A stretch of 64,000 bases of DNA from an uncultured Duncaniella sp. (GCA_910576785.1 CAJTJG010000014.1:1-64000); one strand, 5' to 3'; numbered from the stretch's first letter, positions 15,113 through 25,258 are shown. Made by a program: numbers and translations. Notes: a model not told the origin generated them from the sequence alone.

Positions 15113-16665
15113 TTCGGTGTCATTGTGATGAGCGGCACGAGCATTTCCTGCAATGATATGCCACCATGCTGGAAGGTGCCGTCATAGTATTGCACATAAT
15201 GGTTATAGTTGTTGGGATAGGCGAAAAAGTCCCTGCCCGTGGCGAAGATGTAGGCCGAGGAGATGTTGGGGGCCGGGAGGCCGAAGCGTGAGGGATTCTT
15301 TATCTCGTAGACCTCGCGCTGGTTGTAGGCGAGGTTCTTGCCTATCTTGTAGCGGAGGTTGGTGTTGGTGTTCTTGTCGCCGACCACCTTGACGGGACGG
15401 TCCACACGCACGGTGCCATGGTCGGTGGTGAGGATGATGCGTCCGCCGGCAGCGGCTATGCGGCGGAAAATCTCGATGGCCGGGGAGTGGCGGAACCAAG
15501 ACTCGGTGATGGAGCGGTAGGCGGCATCGGTGGAGGCGAGCTCGCGGATCATGCGCGACTCGGTGCGGGCATGCGAGAGCATGTCGATGAAGTTGAGCAC
15601 GATGACGTTGAGGTCGTTGCCGAGCAGATTGTTGAAATCACGCAGCAGTTTCTCGCCCGCCTGAGAGTCGTTGATCTTGGTGTAGGAGAACCGGCACTTG
15701 CGGCGGAAACGCTCGAACTGTGTGGCAATGAGCGGCGACTCGTTGAGATTCTTCCCCTCGGGGGAGTCCTCGTCCACCCACAGGTCGGGGAACATGCGCG
15801 AGATGTCGATGGGCATGAGACCTGAGAAGATGGCATTGCGGGCATACTGGGTGGCGGTGGGAAGGATGGAGCAGTAGAGCTCCTCGCGAAACGAGAAGGT
15901 GTCGGCAAGGAGGGGTTTTATGGCCGCCCACTGGTCGAGGCGGAAATTGTCAATGAGCACAAAGAAGATCTTGCCCGTGGCACCGGCGACCTCGTCGAGC
16001 TCGGGGAAGACGCGACGCTTGAACACGTCGGGCGACATGAGTGGGCGCCCCTCGGCCTGAGTGTCGGTGACCCAGCGCTCATAGTTGCGGCGCACGTATT
16101 TGGCAAAAGTCCCCTCGGCCTCGTCGCGCTGCATGGTGAGGAGTTCATCCATAGATGTACCGGCCTCGGAGAGCTCCATCTCCCAATGGACGAGGAGACG
16201 GTAGAGTGCCATCCACTGCTCCATGCTTGAGGCCTCGTTGATGAGCGAGGAGATGCGCGAGAACTCCTGACGATAGTCGGTGGAGGTGCGCTGCGACACA
16301 AGCTCCTCGGCGTGGAGATTCTTCTTGATGGATGAGAGGATCTGCTTGGGGTTGACGGGTTTGATGAGATAGTCGGCAATCTTGTTGCCCACGGCCTGGT
16401 CCATGATGTTCTCCTCCTCGCTCTTGGTGATCATCACCACGGGGATGTGGGGCTGCACGAGCTTGATGCGCTGGAGAGTCTCCAGGCCGGTGAGGCCGGG
16501 CATGTTCTCGTCGAGTATAATGAGGTCGAACGGGCGCTCGTCCACGAGGGCCAGGGCGTCGGCGCCGCTGCACGCGGTGACCACGTCATAGCCCTTGGCC
16601 TGGAGGAACATTATGTGGGGCTTGAGGAGATCAATCTCATCGTCGGCCCAGAGGATAGTTGCCAT
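15109..16665 (-). CDS. porX: PorX-like T9SS response regulator with PglZ domain
   Basis: PorX controls type IX secretion in Bacteroidota. The 518-aa protein starts with a receiver domain (1-120): acidic residues D8/D9, phosphoacceptor D52 in LIILDENMPG, T80 and K102 in YLIKP. A linker follows, and a C-terminal PglZ/alkaline-phosphatase-like domain from about residue 210 with FFVLIDNFRLDQW, a Thr nucleophile candidate at 270-272 in ILPTATQYARN, and TTDHGT as metal ligands. There is no DNA-binding domain. The gene lies 37 nt after a PorW/SprE-like gene, a meaningful pairing, because both are T9SS components. The cognate kinase PorY is not in the window. Confidence 0.93.
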   Translation of the reverse strand: MATILWADDEIDLLKPHIMFLQAKGYDVVTACSGADALALVDERPFDLIILDENMPGLTGLETLQRIKLVQPHIPVVMITKSEEENIMDQAVGNKIADYLIKPVNPKQILSSIKKNLHAEELVSQRTSTDYRQEFSRISSLINEASSMEQWMALYRLLVHWEMELSEAGTSMDELLTMQRDEAEGTFAKYVRRNYERWVTDTQAEGRPLMSPDVFKRRVFPELDEVAGATGKIFFVLIDNFRLDQWAAIKPLLADTFSFREELYCSILPTATQYARNAIFSGLMPIDISRMFPDLWVDEDSPEGKNLNESPLIATQFERFRRKCRFSYTKINDSQAGEKLLRDFNNLLGNDLNVIVLNFIDMLSHARTESRMIRELASTDAAYRSITESWFRHSPAIEIFRRIAAAGGRIILTTDHGTVRVDRPVKVVGDKNTNTNLRYKIGKNLAYNQREVYEIKNPSRFGLPAPNISSAYIFATGRDFFAYPNNYNHYVQYYDGTFQHGGISLQEMLVPLITMTPK

Positions 16666-16702
16666 ATGAGGGATGGGTGTTTTTTTCGTTCTTTACAATC
16701 TG

Positions 16703-19700
16703 TCAATCCTCCTCGTCGCCCTCCGAGCCTATGGGGTAGGACGGGAGCACAGGGGGTGTTGGCTCAGCAACCGGAGCCGGGGCGGGTTTTGCCACCGGGG
16801 CGGGAACCGGCTCGGACTTGTGTTCGGGCTCTGGCTCGCGCTCAGGCGCGACATCGGGTGTGGCCGGTGACGGCTCCTCGCTCTCCACATCGGGCGACGA
16901 AACTGCGTCAGGAGCTGGAGCGTACATCTCTTCGGCCGGAGGATACTCGTCGGGCGGGAGCACGGACTCGTGGGTGGCACGGATGGTCTCCTCGCCTGTG
17001 AAGCGGAAGTAGTCGTCGAACGATCCGCCCCCCTGAAGGAGTTTGTCGAAGTTATCGCGCGAGATCTCCACAGGACGCACCGCCTCGGGCATGGTGAAGG
17101 TGCCGTCGCGGGCCAGAAGAGAGCGATAGTGGTTTAGCTCGGCCTGGTTGGCGAAACCTTTTATTATAAGGAGTCCGAGCGGCCCGAAGTTCATCAGCTC
17201 GATATCAAAGTCCCTCACCACATAGGTGGAGAAGTTGTGTCGGGCCACTTCGTAGAGGAGAGTGTTGGGCGATACGGCATCGGTGGAGAAGAGGAGCACA
17301 AGGTAGTGGGGATCGTCGGGGGCGATGGTGAACTCTATCTCGCCCGCCTCGCCGGCGAGGGCCGTGGAGTCGTTGGTGAGACGTATGTCCCAGATCATGC
17401 CCCGGGCATTGGAGCCGCCGCTGTGTAGCTCTCGTCCTGCCTTAAGCCCTTTGAGCCACTCGGAAGCGAGGGGGGCGAGATCGGCCTCGGGATAGCGCGA
17501 GAGAAGGTCGTCGATGGTGCGCGTGAACGCGGGGGTATCGTTCTCAGTGACGTAGGCCAGAGCATGGAGGAACATGAACTTGGGCATGAGGGGCGAGAGG
17601 GGGAATTCGCGCTCCACCTCGGCATAGGCGGCATGGACGGCGGAGTTGCGGTCGGCGAGATAGTCGGCATAGGCCTTCTCGTACATGGCCTCCTGACGGG
17701 CCTCCATGGTGCGGAGCTTCTCGATATAGTCGGGATCGCGCATGGCCGCGGCATATTTCGACTCGGGAAATTCCTTGAGTATGAGTGCACGGTAATGCTC
17801 GGCCTCGGCCGTGAGGCCCCGGCGCATATTCATGAGATACTCGTTGTAGTATATGTCCAGACGGTATACGTTGTCGGGGTAGCGGGACTGGAGCTTGTCC
17901 CATTCGGCCTTGGCGGCGTCGAAGTCCTCGAGCTTGTCCTTGAGTATGAGTCCCGAGTTGTAGAGACCCTCCTGGATGACTTCGGCGGCTGTGGTCTTCT
18001 CGGCATCGGTCTTTGGTATCTGACGGAGATAATATTCCGGATAGTGCGGATCCTGCTCGCGTTCGCGGGCCTCCTTCTCCTCCTTGGTCTCGTTGAAGTC
18101 CTCGGGGGTGGCAGAGGAGGAGCCGGAGTCATCATCAGACTCATCGCCATCGTCACCGTCATCCGGTGAGGACATGGAGAAAGATGCCTTGTTGCGTCGG
18201 CGCCAGTCATCCTCGAGTTTGCGCGAGCCCCACCGCTTCTGGAAGTCGGTGCGTCCGGCGTTGCGTGTGGCCGTATTGTAGAAGTACCATGATTTGTCAG
18301 TGTTGAGGGTGAACGCATTAGGAGCCTGGGCATTACCGGTCTGTAGATTGGAACCGTTGGCCTCCTGCTGGGCCAGATATTCCTCGCGGCGTGCGGCCTC
18401 GGCCTCCTCTTTCTCCTTTTTCTTCAGGTCGTCTATGATCTTGCCTATCACCTTGAGCTGCTCCTCCTCGGGCATGGCCGAGAGGCGCAGGAGGGAGTCG
18501 TTGAGCACGACGTTCTGGGCATAGACGGCAAGCTCGTCGAGCACATCGGAGCGGCGTTTGAGCTGCGCATAGCCGGGATATGTGTCGGGGAGCTGCGGGA
18601 CGGCCTCGGCATAGCGGGGCTGGGCGAGGTCGTAGCGGCCACGGTCATAGTAGAGGCCACCGAGAGTGACCTGCGAGATGGCCTTGTCGATACCGTTGCG
18701 TGTGGAGTGGTCGGCGGCGAGGATATAGTTGGCTATCGCATTAGTGGTGTCGCGGCGGGACAGGTAGAGGTTGCCTATGGCATAGTAGATCTGGTCGAGA
18801 TACTCCTTGTTGGCACCGTAGCGGGTCATGCGTCTGAGCGCCTTGACCTCGGGGGTGATATCCTGTCCCTCGAACACCTCGCTCTGCCTGATGCGAGCGT
18901 TGAAGCGGGTGCGGTAAGGCGCTCCGGAGGCACTTCCGGCCTTGCCGAAAGCCTGGTAGGCCTCGCGACGCATCCCCTCAGCGGCGTAAAGCTGGCCGAG
19001 AAGATAGTTGAGGCGCGTCTTCTGCGACCCCTTGGCACTTTTCACGGCCATGGTGAGCATGCTGATGGCGCGCGGATTGTCGTGGGAGCGCAGGTAGTAG
19101 TCGGCGTAAGTGAAGTAGTAGAGATCGCGCAGGGTGGAGGATGTGAGCTGATCCTCCTTGATGCGCCGCAGTATGGTCTCGGCCTCGAAGAGCCAGTCGA
19201 GAGCGCAGTATGACCGCGCCTGCCAGAGCTGAGCCTCGGTGACCGTGGCCGGAAGCCATGAGAAATGCTTGGCGACATAGTAGAACGTGGAGGCCGCACC
19301 GAGGAAATCACCGTCGAAGTACTGCGACCGCCCCATCATCATCCAGGCATTGTGGAGGAAGGGGTTGTACTCGTCCCTCTTGAGCCATTTCTTGTACTCG
19401 GGATCATTGCCCTTGCCGGGCTTGCGGCGCGGGCGCTTCTTGATGCTGTGGAGCTGGATGGCCTTCTGGGCCTTCTCGATGGATCGGGTGAACGATCCGG
19501 ACGGCTGCGGAGCCTTGGGGTTGGCCTTTGCCTCGGCGGGGTGCATGAAGAGAGTGGTGGTGTAGTCATCCTCGTAGTTGCGCTCCATCTCCTTGAGAGT
19601 TTCCTTAAAGTGCTGGTCGCCGTTGAAGTAGACATTGTAGCGGGTGATGAAAGCCTGATAGTTGCGAGTGGCGGCGGTGTTCTTCTTGGGCGAACATGAA

Positions 19701-19852
19701 GACACGGCCACGGCAAGCGCCGCAGCCATCAGAGGGACTATGATCCTGAAACGGTGTAAGAGTATTCTCACTTCTATTCTCACTTCTATAGGATAACGCC
19801 CGCGGGCGCGGGATATTGCCCGTGGGCGCAGGGGCACTATTAAATAATTCAA
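16703..19852 (-). CDS. PorW/SprE-like T9SS lipoprotein with TPR repeats
   Basis: The product is a long outer-membrane lipoprotein of the PorW/SprE type, required for T9SS function in studied relatives. Visible parts are a signal with lipobox AVSSC, many TPR-like helical pairs (about residues 90-480 and 600-830), a DDGDDGDESDDD acidic linker, and a C-terminal region followed by a Pro/Glu/Lys-rich tail. The frame opens at ATG 19852 (1049 aa), but the signal peptide fits better with GTG at 19783 or 19771 (VRILLHRFRIIVPLMAAALA), so the first 23-27 residues may be untranslated. It is the first gene of the operon with porX, tsaE and birA. Confidence 0.85.
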   Translation of the reverse strand: MNYLIVPLRPRAISRARGRYPIEVRIEVRILLHRFRIIVPLMAAALAVAVSSCSPKKNTAATRNYQAFITRYNVYFNGDQHFKETLKEMERNYEDDYTTTLFMHPAEAKANPKAPQPSGSFTRSIEKAQKAIQLHSIKKRPRRKPGKGNDPEYKKWLKRDEYNPFLHNAWMMMGRSQYFDGDFLGAASTFYYVAKHFSWLPATVTEAQLWQARSYCALDWLFEAETILRRIKEDQLTSSTLRDLYYFTYADYYLRSHDNPRAISMLTMAVKSAKGSQKTRLNYLLGQLYAAEGMRREAYQAFGKAGSASGAPYRTRFNARIRQSEVFEGQDITPEVKALRRMTRYGANKEYLDQIYYAIGNLYLSRRDTTNAIANYILAADHSTRNGIDKAISQVTLGGLYYDRGRYDLAQPRYAEAVPQLPDTYPGYAQLKRRSDVLDELAVYAQNVVLNDSLLRLSAMPEEEQLKVIGKIIDDLKKKEKEEAEAARREEYLAQQEANGSNLQTGNAQAPNAFTLNTDKSWYFYNTATRNAGRTDFQKRWGSRKLEDDWRRRNKASFSMSSPDDGDDGDESDDDSGSSSATPEDFNETKEEKEAREREQDPHYPEYYLRQIPKTDAEKTTAAEVIQEGLYNSGLILKDKLEDFDAAKAEWDKLQSRYPDNVYRLDIYYNEYLMNMRRGLTAEAEHYRALILKEFPESKYAAAMRDPDYIEKLRTMEARQEAMYEKAYADYLADRNSAVHAAYAEVEREFPLSPLMPKFMFLHALAYVTENDTPAFTRTIDDLLSRYPEADLAPLASEWLKGLKAGRELHSGGSNARGMIWDIRLTNDSTALAGEAGEIEFTIAPDDPHYLVLLFSTDAVSPNTLLYEVARHNFSTYVVRDFDIELMNFGPLGLLIIKGFANQAELNHYRSLLARDGTFTMPEAVRPVEISRDNFDKLLQGGGSFDDYFRFTGEETIRATHESVLPPDEYPPAEEMYAPAPDAVSSPDVESEEPSPATPDVAPEREPEPEHKSEPVPAPVAKPAPAPVAEPTPPVLPSYPIGSEGDEED

Positions 19853-19890
19853 AAAAAGAGAGAGAAATCACGTATTTAAAAGAAAATTAG

Positions 19891-19898
19891 TATATTTG
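19891..19898 (+). promoter_or_regulatory. -7 box of the secDF promoter
   Basis: TATATTTG matches TAnnTTTG. No TTG is found 19-21 bp upstream, so recognition must rely on other contacts. The leader to the ATG at 19989 is about 85 nt and is A/T-rich near the gene. Confidence 0.5.
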
Positions 19899-19988
19899 CA
19901 CTCTCAAAAAGGCGGGGCAAAGTGTGTCCCGCCCGTTCCCTAAGCTAATTATTCATCCTTAATTCACTTAAATACACAACATTAACAC

Positions 19989-22880
19989 ATGCAAAGCAAA
20001 GGATCTTTGGGAAGTGTTGTTGCCGGTGTGATAGCCATCTTCATGGTGCTTATCTGCCTCTTCTACCTCTCGTTCACGGTTGTCACCAACCACTACGAGG
20101 GCAAAGCTGCGGAATTCGCAGCAGCCGAGGCCGCCAAGGACAACAACTCCCCCGAAACTAATCGCAAGGCCTACAGCGACTACATCAAGAACATCGCTAA
20201 TGAGAAGGTCTACTTAGGTTATACTTTTAATGAAGTACAGAAACTCGCTGTAGGTCTCGGTCTTGACCTTAAGGGCGGTATGAACGTCACCCTCCAGGTT
20301 TCCGTTCCCGATATCCTTCGCTCCATGGCCAATGCCGACGGCAACCCCTATTTCGACAAAGCTGTGGCCAACTCCGACTCCGTGGCCCGCGCCAACAAGA
20401 GTGCCGATTATATCGACATATTCTGCGATGAGTACCGCAAGCTGGATCCCCAGGGCGATCTGTCGGTAGTATTCAAAGATCAGGTGAAGCGCGGCGACAA
20501 CTTCGATGCCGTGAAGCGTGCCCTCAAGCAGGAGGTGAAGGACCGAGTAAGCTCGTCGACCAACGTGCTCCGCACCCGTATCGACCAGTTTGGCGTCGTA
20601 GCCCCCAACATCCAGGAGCTTGAGAAGGACGGCCAGATCCTCCTTGAGCTTCCGGGCGTGAAGGAGCATGACCGTGTGCGCGAGCTTCTGAAGTCGAGCG
20701 CCAACCTCGAGTTCTACGAGACCACCCCGTTCTCTGAGATCTCCGGTGTGCTCCAGCAGCTCGACAACACTCTGCGCACGGACTCCACCGGCAACGGCAA
20801 GGGTCTCTTCGACTACTTCCTCCAGGTAGGTAATCCCCGCAACATCATCGGCGTAGGCGCAGCCTCCGAGACAGCCCGCGACACCATCGACGCCCTTCTC
20901 GCCTCCCCCGCCGCCAAGCGTATCCTCCCCGCCAACCTCAAGCTCGCCTGGGAATTCAAACCCGAGGTAGTGCAGATCAACGACAGTGTGCGCGGCAAAC
21001 GTAACCTCGCCATCTACCAGCTCGTTGCCCTGAAGACCACCAACGGCAAGCCTGCACTGAGCGGCGACGTGATCACCTCCGCCACCAGCGACTATGACGC
21101 CATGCAGGGTGGCAACTACGTGAGCATGAACATGAAGCCCGAAGCCGCACGCCAGTGGGCCCGCATCACCGCCTCCAATATCGAGAAGCAGGTGGCCATC
21201 GTGCTCGACGACCATGTATACTCGGCACCCCGCGTGAACAGCGTGATCGAGGGTGGCCGCTCACAGATCACCGGCGACTTCACCACCGACGAGGCCAAGG
21301 ACCTCTCGAACGTGCTCAAGTCCGGTAAGATGGCTGCCAAGGTAGACATCATCTCCGACACCGTTATCGGTCCGTCGCTCGGCGAGCAGGCCATCAAGGA
21401 CGGTCTGTGGTCGTTCATCATCGCCCTCGTGCTGCTGATGGTGTTCATGTGCCTCATCTACGGCTTCATCCCCGGCCTTATAGCCAACGTGGCCCTTATC
21501 TTCAATATCTTCTTCACGTTCGGTATCCTGGCCTCATTCCAGGCAGTGCTCACGCTCTCGGGTATAGCCGGTATCGTGCTCGCCCTCGGTATGGCCGTTG
21601 ACGCCAACGTGCTCATCTACGAGCGTGCCAAGGAGGAGCTCCGCGCCGGAAAGAATGTACGTCAGGCCATCGCCGACGGTTACTCCAACGCCTTCTCTGC
21701 CATCTTCGACTCCAACCTCACCTCGATCATCACCGGTGTGATCCTGCTCCTCTTCGGTACAGGTCCCATCAAGGGCTTCGCCACCACGCTGATCATCGGT
21801 ATCATCTGCTCGTTCTTCACGGCTGTATATCTGACCCGTCTCATCTACATTCTCTGCGGCAAGACCAAGGCGTTTGAGAACCTTACGTTCACCACTCCCC
21901 TCTCCCGCAAGATGTTCACCGGCTCGAAGTTCAACTTCCTCGGTGCCCGCAAGGTGAGCTTCACCATCGTAGGCATAGCCTGCCTTGTAGTGATCGGCAG
22001 CCTCGTGATCCGCGGTCTCAACCAGGGTATCGACTTCTCCGGTGGCCGCAACTACGTGGTTCAGTTCGATCATCCCGTCAAGACCCACGAGCTCGACGCC
22101 AAGCTGACCCCGCTCTTCGGCGGCGCACAGCTGAGCGTCATCACCATCGACGACAACACCAAGGTGCGTATCTCCACCAACTACAAGATCGACTCCGACG
22201 AGGAGGGTATCGACAACGAGATCACCGAGATACTCTACAACGGTCTCAAGGATGAGCTCAACGGTATGAGCATGGAGGACTTCTCGACCACCAACGAGAA
22301 CGTAGGTATCCAGTCGTCGCAGAAAGTAGGTCCGACCGTGGCCAACGACATGCGTACCGATGCCTACATCGCCGTAGGCCTCGCTCTTCTGGCCATGTTC
22401 CTCTACATCCTGCTCCGTTTCCGCAACGTGGCCTTCTCGGTGGGTGCTCTCGCAGCCGTGGCCTTCACAGCTTTCACCATCGTAGGTTTCTACTCGCTCT
22501 TCTGGGGCGTGTTCCCCTTCGCCATGGAGATCGACCAGTCGTTCATCGCCGCTATCCTTACCGTGATCGGTTATCAGATCAACGATACCGTGGTAGTGTT
22601 CGACCGTGTGCGTGAGAACACAGGCCTCTATCCCAAGCAGGATTTCTTCACCACGATCAACTCCTCGATCAACTCGACCCTCGGCCGTACGGTGATGACA
22701 TCAGGCTCCACCCTCCTGGTGCTCCTGTGCATCTTCATCCTCGGTGGTGATGCCATCCGCTCGTTCGTATTCGCAATGATCTTCGGTGTGATCATCGGTA
22801 CACTCGCCACAATGTTCGTGGCAGCACCGGTGGCTTACCTCACCGACAGCCGCCGCAACAAGGGCGCCAAGGCTGCCTGA
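19989..22880 (+). CDS. secDF: Protein translocase subunit SecDF (fused)
   Basis: SecD and SecF use the proton gradient to help pull secreted proteins through SecYEG on the periplasmic side. Here they are one 963-aa protein, the usual form in Bacteroidota. The SecD half shows GLGLDLKGGMNVTLQV, a large periplasmic region (about 90-480), then GIVLALGMAVDANVLIYERA. The SecF half shows QGIDFSGGRNYVVQF, then VIGYQINDTVVVFDRVREN. About twelve transmembrane helices. It stands alone, ending at a long hairpin (22917-23007). Codon choice is strongly biased to C-ending codons, a mark of high expression. Confidence 0.97.
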   Translation: MQSKGSLGSVVAGVIAIFMVLICLFYLSFTVVTNHYEGKAAEFAAAEAAKDNNSPETNRKAYSDYIKNIANEKVYLGYTFNEVQKLAVGLGLDLKGGMNVTLQVSVPDILRSMANADGNPYFDKAVANSDSVARANKSADYIDIFCDEYRKLDPQGDLSVVFKDQVKRGDNFDAVKRALKQEVKDRVSSSTNVLRTRIDQFGVVAPNIQELEKDGQILLELPGVKEHDRVRELLKSSANLEFYETTPFSEISGVLQQLDNTLRTDSTGNGKGLFDYFLQVGNPRNIIGVGAASETARDTIDALLASPAAKRILPANLKLAWEFKPEVVQINDSVRGKRNLAIYQLVALKTTNGKPALSGDVITSATSDYDAMQGGNYVSMNMKPEAARQWARITASNIEKQVAIVLDDHVYSAPRVNSVIEGGRSQITGDFTTDEAKDLSNVLKSGKMAAKVDIISDTVIGPSLGEQAIKDGLWSFIIALVLLMVFMCLIYGFIPGLIANVALIFNIFFTFGILASFQAVLTLSGIAGIVLALGMAVDANVLIYERAKEELRAGKNVRQAIADGYSNAFSAIFDSNLTSIITGVILLLFGTGPIKGFATTLIIGIICSFFTAVYLTRLIYILCGKTKAFENLTFTTPLSRKMFTGSKFNFLGARKVSFTIVGIACLVVIGSLVIRGLNQGIDFSGGRNYVVQFDHPVKTHELDAKLTPLFGGAQLSVITIDDNTKVRISTNYKIDSDEEGIDNEITEILYNGLKDELNGMSMEDFSTTNENVGIQSSQKVGPTVANDMRTDAYIAVGLALLAMFLYILLRFRNVAFSVGALAAVAFTAFTIVGFYSLFWGVFPFAMEIDQSFIAAILTVIGYQINDTVVVFDRVRENTGLYPKQDFFTTINSSINSTLGRTVMTSGSTLLVLLCIFILGGDAIRSFVFAMIFGVIIGTLATMFVAAPVAYLTDSRRNKGAKAA

Positions 22881-22916
22881 TACATCCCCTTTTCACTGAT
22901 GTAAAAAAGGAAAATC

Positions 22917-23007
22917 AGATACATAAGAAGGACAGAGGAGACAGATTGAGACTCATTATCTTCAAGATATTGAACTCGACTGTCTCCTCTGTCCTTCTTA
23001 TGTATCC
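22917..23007. repeat. Long intergenic hairpin, copy C of a dispersed family
   Basis: Left arm 22918-22950 (GATACATAAGAAGGACAGAG, GAGACAG) pairs with right arm about 22976-23006 (CTGTCTCCTCTGTCC, TTCTTATGTATC). The loop contains TCATTATCTTCAAGATATTGA, a diverged version of the loop of other copies. It lies after the secDF stop and before the metF promoter. Confidence 0.85.
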
Positions 23008-23114
23008 TCATTACCATCATGAAAATCTGTATGTCAGACGCCGGCAAAGTACTGATTTGTCATGGTGGATATAGATTTTCGGTCAAGATTGTCGGTTCTG
23101 AGCAGATTTTTGCT

Positions 23115-23122
23115 TAACTTTG
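23115..23122 (+). promoter_or_regulatory. -7 box of the metF promoter, next to the start codon
   Basis: TAACTTTG lies 5 nt before the ATG at 23128. A TTG is present 23 bp upstream of it, a loose spacing. If this box is used, the mRNA begins at or within a few bases of the ATG. Confidence 0.55.
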
Positions 23123-23127
23123 CAATC

Positions 23128-24081
23128 ATGAGAGTCATAGATCACATAAACGCATCGCAGGGACGCACGGCCTTCTCATTCGAGATCCTCCCTCCGCTGA
23201 AGGGTAATGACATAGAGCGCGTGTATGGCATAATAGACAAGCTGCGCGAGTTTGACCCGAAGTATATCAATATCACCTCCCACCGCAGCGAGGAGATATA
23301 CCGCGAGAATCCCGACGGAACCATCGTGAAGCGCAAGGTGAGGAAACGCCCCGGCTCGGTGGCCATCGCTTCGGCCATCCAGAACCGTTATGGCATCACG
23401 GCGGTGCCCCACATCATATGCAAGGGGTTCACACGCGACGAGACGGAATATGCTCTCATAGATCTCAACTTTCTCGGTGTGCATGATCTGCTGCTGCTGC
23501 AGGGCGACGCCAAGGGCCCGGACAAGTCGACCGACCCATCGGTGGTGAATCTGCATGCTACCGACCTGCAAACTCAGGTGAATGATTTCAACAGAGGAGT
23601 CTATGCCGACGGTCTGACCTTCGAGCCTAATGCCACTCCGTTCAGCTACGGCATGGCATGCTATCCGGAGAAACATGAGGCCGCCCCCAACATGGAGAGC
23701 GACCTGCGCTATGCCAAGGCCAAGGTGGATGCCGGTGCATCGTATCTAGTAACTCAGATGTTCTTTGACAATGCGAAGTATTACGCATTTGTGGAGCGTG
23801 CACGCGCCGCCGGTATCAATGTGCCGATCATCCCGGGCATAAAACCCATAGTCAACCTGAGTCAACTGACGGTGCTACCGAGGGTGTTCCGCAGCGATAT
23901 CCCCGAGGAATTCGCATGCGAGCTGCGCAAATGCCGCACGGACGAGGAGGCCAAGGAGATAGGGGTGGAATGGTGTACGGCCCAGTGCCGCGACCTGATG
24001 GCCCACGGGGTGCCATCGCTGCACTTCTATACACTTATGGCCACTGATTCGGTGAAAAAAGTGGCAAAATCCATCTATTGA
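23128..24081 (+). CDS. metF: Methylenetetrahydrofolate reductase
   Basis: MetF reduces 5,10-methylene-THF to 5-methyl-THF with NADH and FAD, providing the methyl group for methionine. The 317-aa protein begins MRVIDHINASQGRTAFSFEI, with FSFEILPP (catalytic Glu), YINITSHRSEE, PHIICKGFTRDE and QMFFDN segments of the TIM barrel. I chose the ATG at 23128 because the family N-terminus starts there and the promoter overlaps the alternative upstream frame (from 23062). It appears monocistronic. Confidence 0.95.
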   Translation: MRVIDHINASQGRTAFSFEILPPLKGNDIERVYGIIDKLREFDPKYINITSHRSEEIYRENPDGTIVKRKVRKRPGSVAIASAIQNRYGITAVPHIICKGFTRDETEYALIDLNFLGVHDLLLLQGDAKGPDKSTDPSVVNLHATDLQTQVNDFNRGVYADGLTFEPNATPFSYGMACYPEKHEAAPNMESDLRYAKAKVDAGASYLVTQMFFDNAKYYAFVERARAAGINVPIIPGIKPIVNLSQLTVLPRVFRSDIPEEFACELRKCRTDEEAKEIGVEWCTAQCRDLMAHGVPSLHFYTLMATDSVKKVAKSIY

Positions 24082-24115
24082 AAGCTCTTTGAGTAGGTTT
24101 TTGGTTTGAATTGGA

Positions 24116-24157
24116 TAAAATAGTATTACTCCTGAGGTAAAATTTGCAGTAAATTTG
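24116..24157 (+). promoter_or_regulatory. Promoter with a TAAAATAGTATTAC element
   Basis: TAAAATAGTATTAC (24116-24129), 20 bp, TAAATTTG (24150-24157). The TTG normally found at -33 is replaced by the 14-bp element. The same 14 bases with exactly the same spacing occur at 25409-25450. This suggests an activator site or a different recognition mode. It would drive the secreted-protein gene at 24290 with a leader of about 128 nt. Confidence 0.6.
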
Positions 24158-24289
24158 CCATCGGACAGCTCACCATGAAGAACAGGCATGCAGCCATCCA
24201 TCACTGTCGCACGCCATACATGAACCTAAGTAAAAACAACTTTTCTGAATCAAACCTAAATATCAACAAACCTTAAACCCAAAGAGCGT

Positions 24290-25258
24290 ATGAAAAAACA
24301 GCTACTCTCACTTGCCGCCATGACCATCATGGCATTCGGCGCACAGGCCGAAACCCTTGAAGTATCCCTGGCCGATCTCGGCAGCGGATGGAATTCAAGC
24401 TATGACCCGGAGACAAAGACCATCACTTATGAGGCAGCCTGGGCCGGCCGCGGATGGAGGTTCAACGAAGGGAGCCAGGACTACAGCAAATTTGACGAAT
24501 TCGTGGTTGAGTTCCTCCCTGTGGACTTCGACGTGAAGGCCGTGGCAGAGTATGTAGGCAAGGATCCCGCATCGACCGAAGCAATGGCTGTAGCCGGCAA
24601 GAGCAAGGTGGTGTGCCCGCTTTCAGATGAGGGAAAAGACCATCTGCAGCAGGTGTATCTCCAGAATTCAGCCGCCGGCACACTCACCATCACCGCAGCT
24701 TATTTCCAGAACGCTGAGGTGTTCGACCCCACCGCCAATGTCAATCTCTTCACCGGCGATCAGGCTGTGGACTGGTGGAGTGCAGCAGTTTTGATCCCCA
24801 TGAGCGACCTCAAGGCAGCCCGCCCGGAGGTAGGCGACAAGCTTGACATCACCTATACCGTAAAAGCTGACGGCGGCTCCATCAAGCTCGTTCTTCTCAA
24901 GAACGACTGGACCAATGACGTATGGGAACCGTTCAAGTCAGTAGAAGGCTACAATGCCGAATACGGTACAGTGTTCTTCCCCACCGACGGCACACTCAGC
25001 ATGCCCCTCGATGAGGCTGCCATTGCCAGCATCAATGATCCCGACAACATGCGTATCATGATATGCGGTGATAATGTGAACGTGACCAAGGTTGACCTTG
25101 TGCGCAAATCCGGCTCATCGGCCATCACCGAGATCACTACCGACGAGAACGCACCCGTAGAATACTTCAATCTTCAGGGCGTACGCGTGGACAACCCCTC
25201 CAACGGCCTTTATATCCGCCGTCAGGGCAACGAGGTAAAGAAGATTGTAATCCGCTGA
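24290..25258 (+). CDS. Secreted protein with T9SS-type C-terminal domain (322 aa)
   Basis: A Sec signal (MKKQLLSLAAMTIMAFGAQA) is followed by two regions of predicted beta structure: about 21-140, with VSLADLGSGWNSSYDPETK, and about 145-275, with LTWW-like aromatic residues. The C-terminus YFNLQGVRVDNPSNGLYIRR is nearly the same as that of the 8341-10179 protein and is a T9SS-type sorting end. No catalytic motif is visible, so a binding protein is more likely than an enzyme. A strong terminator follows at 25324. Function unknown. Confidence 0.75.
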   Translation: MKKQLLSLAAMTIMAFGAQAETLEVSLADLGSGWNSSYDPETKTITYEAAWAGRGWRFNEGSQDYSKFDEFVVEFLPVDFDVKAVAEYVGKDPASTEAMAVAGKSKVVCPLSDEGKDHLQQVYLQNSAAGTLTITAAYFQNAEVFDPTANVNLFTGDQAVDWWSAAVLIPMSDLKAARPEVGDKLDITYTVKADGGSIKLVLLKNDWTNDVWEPFKSVEGYNAEYGTVFFPTDGTLSMPLDEAAIASINDPDNMRIMICGDNVNVTKVDLVRKSGSSAITEITTDENAPVEYFNLQGVRVDNPSNGLYIRRQGNEVKKIVIR

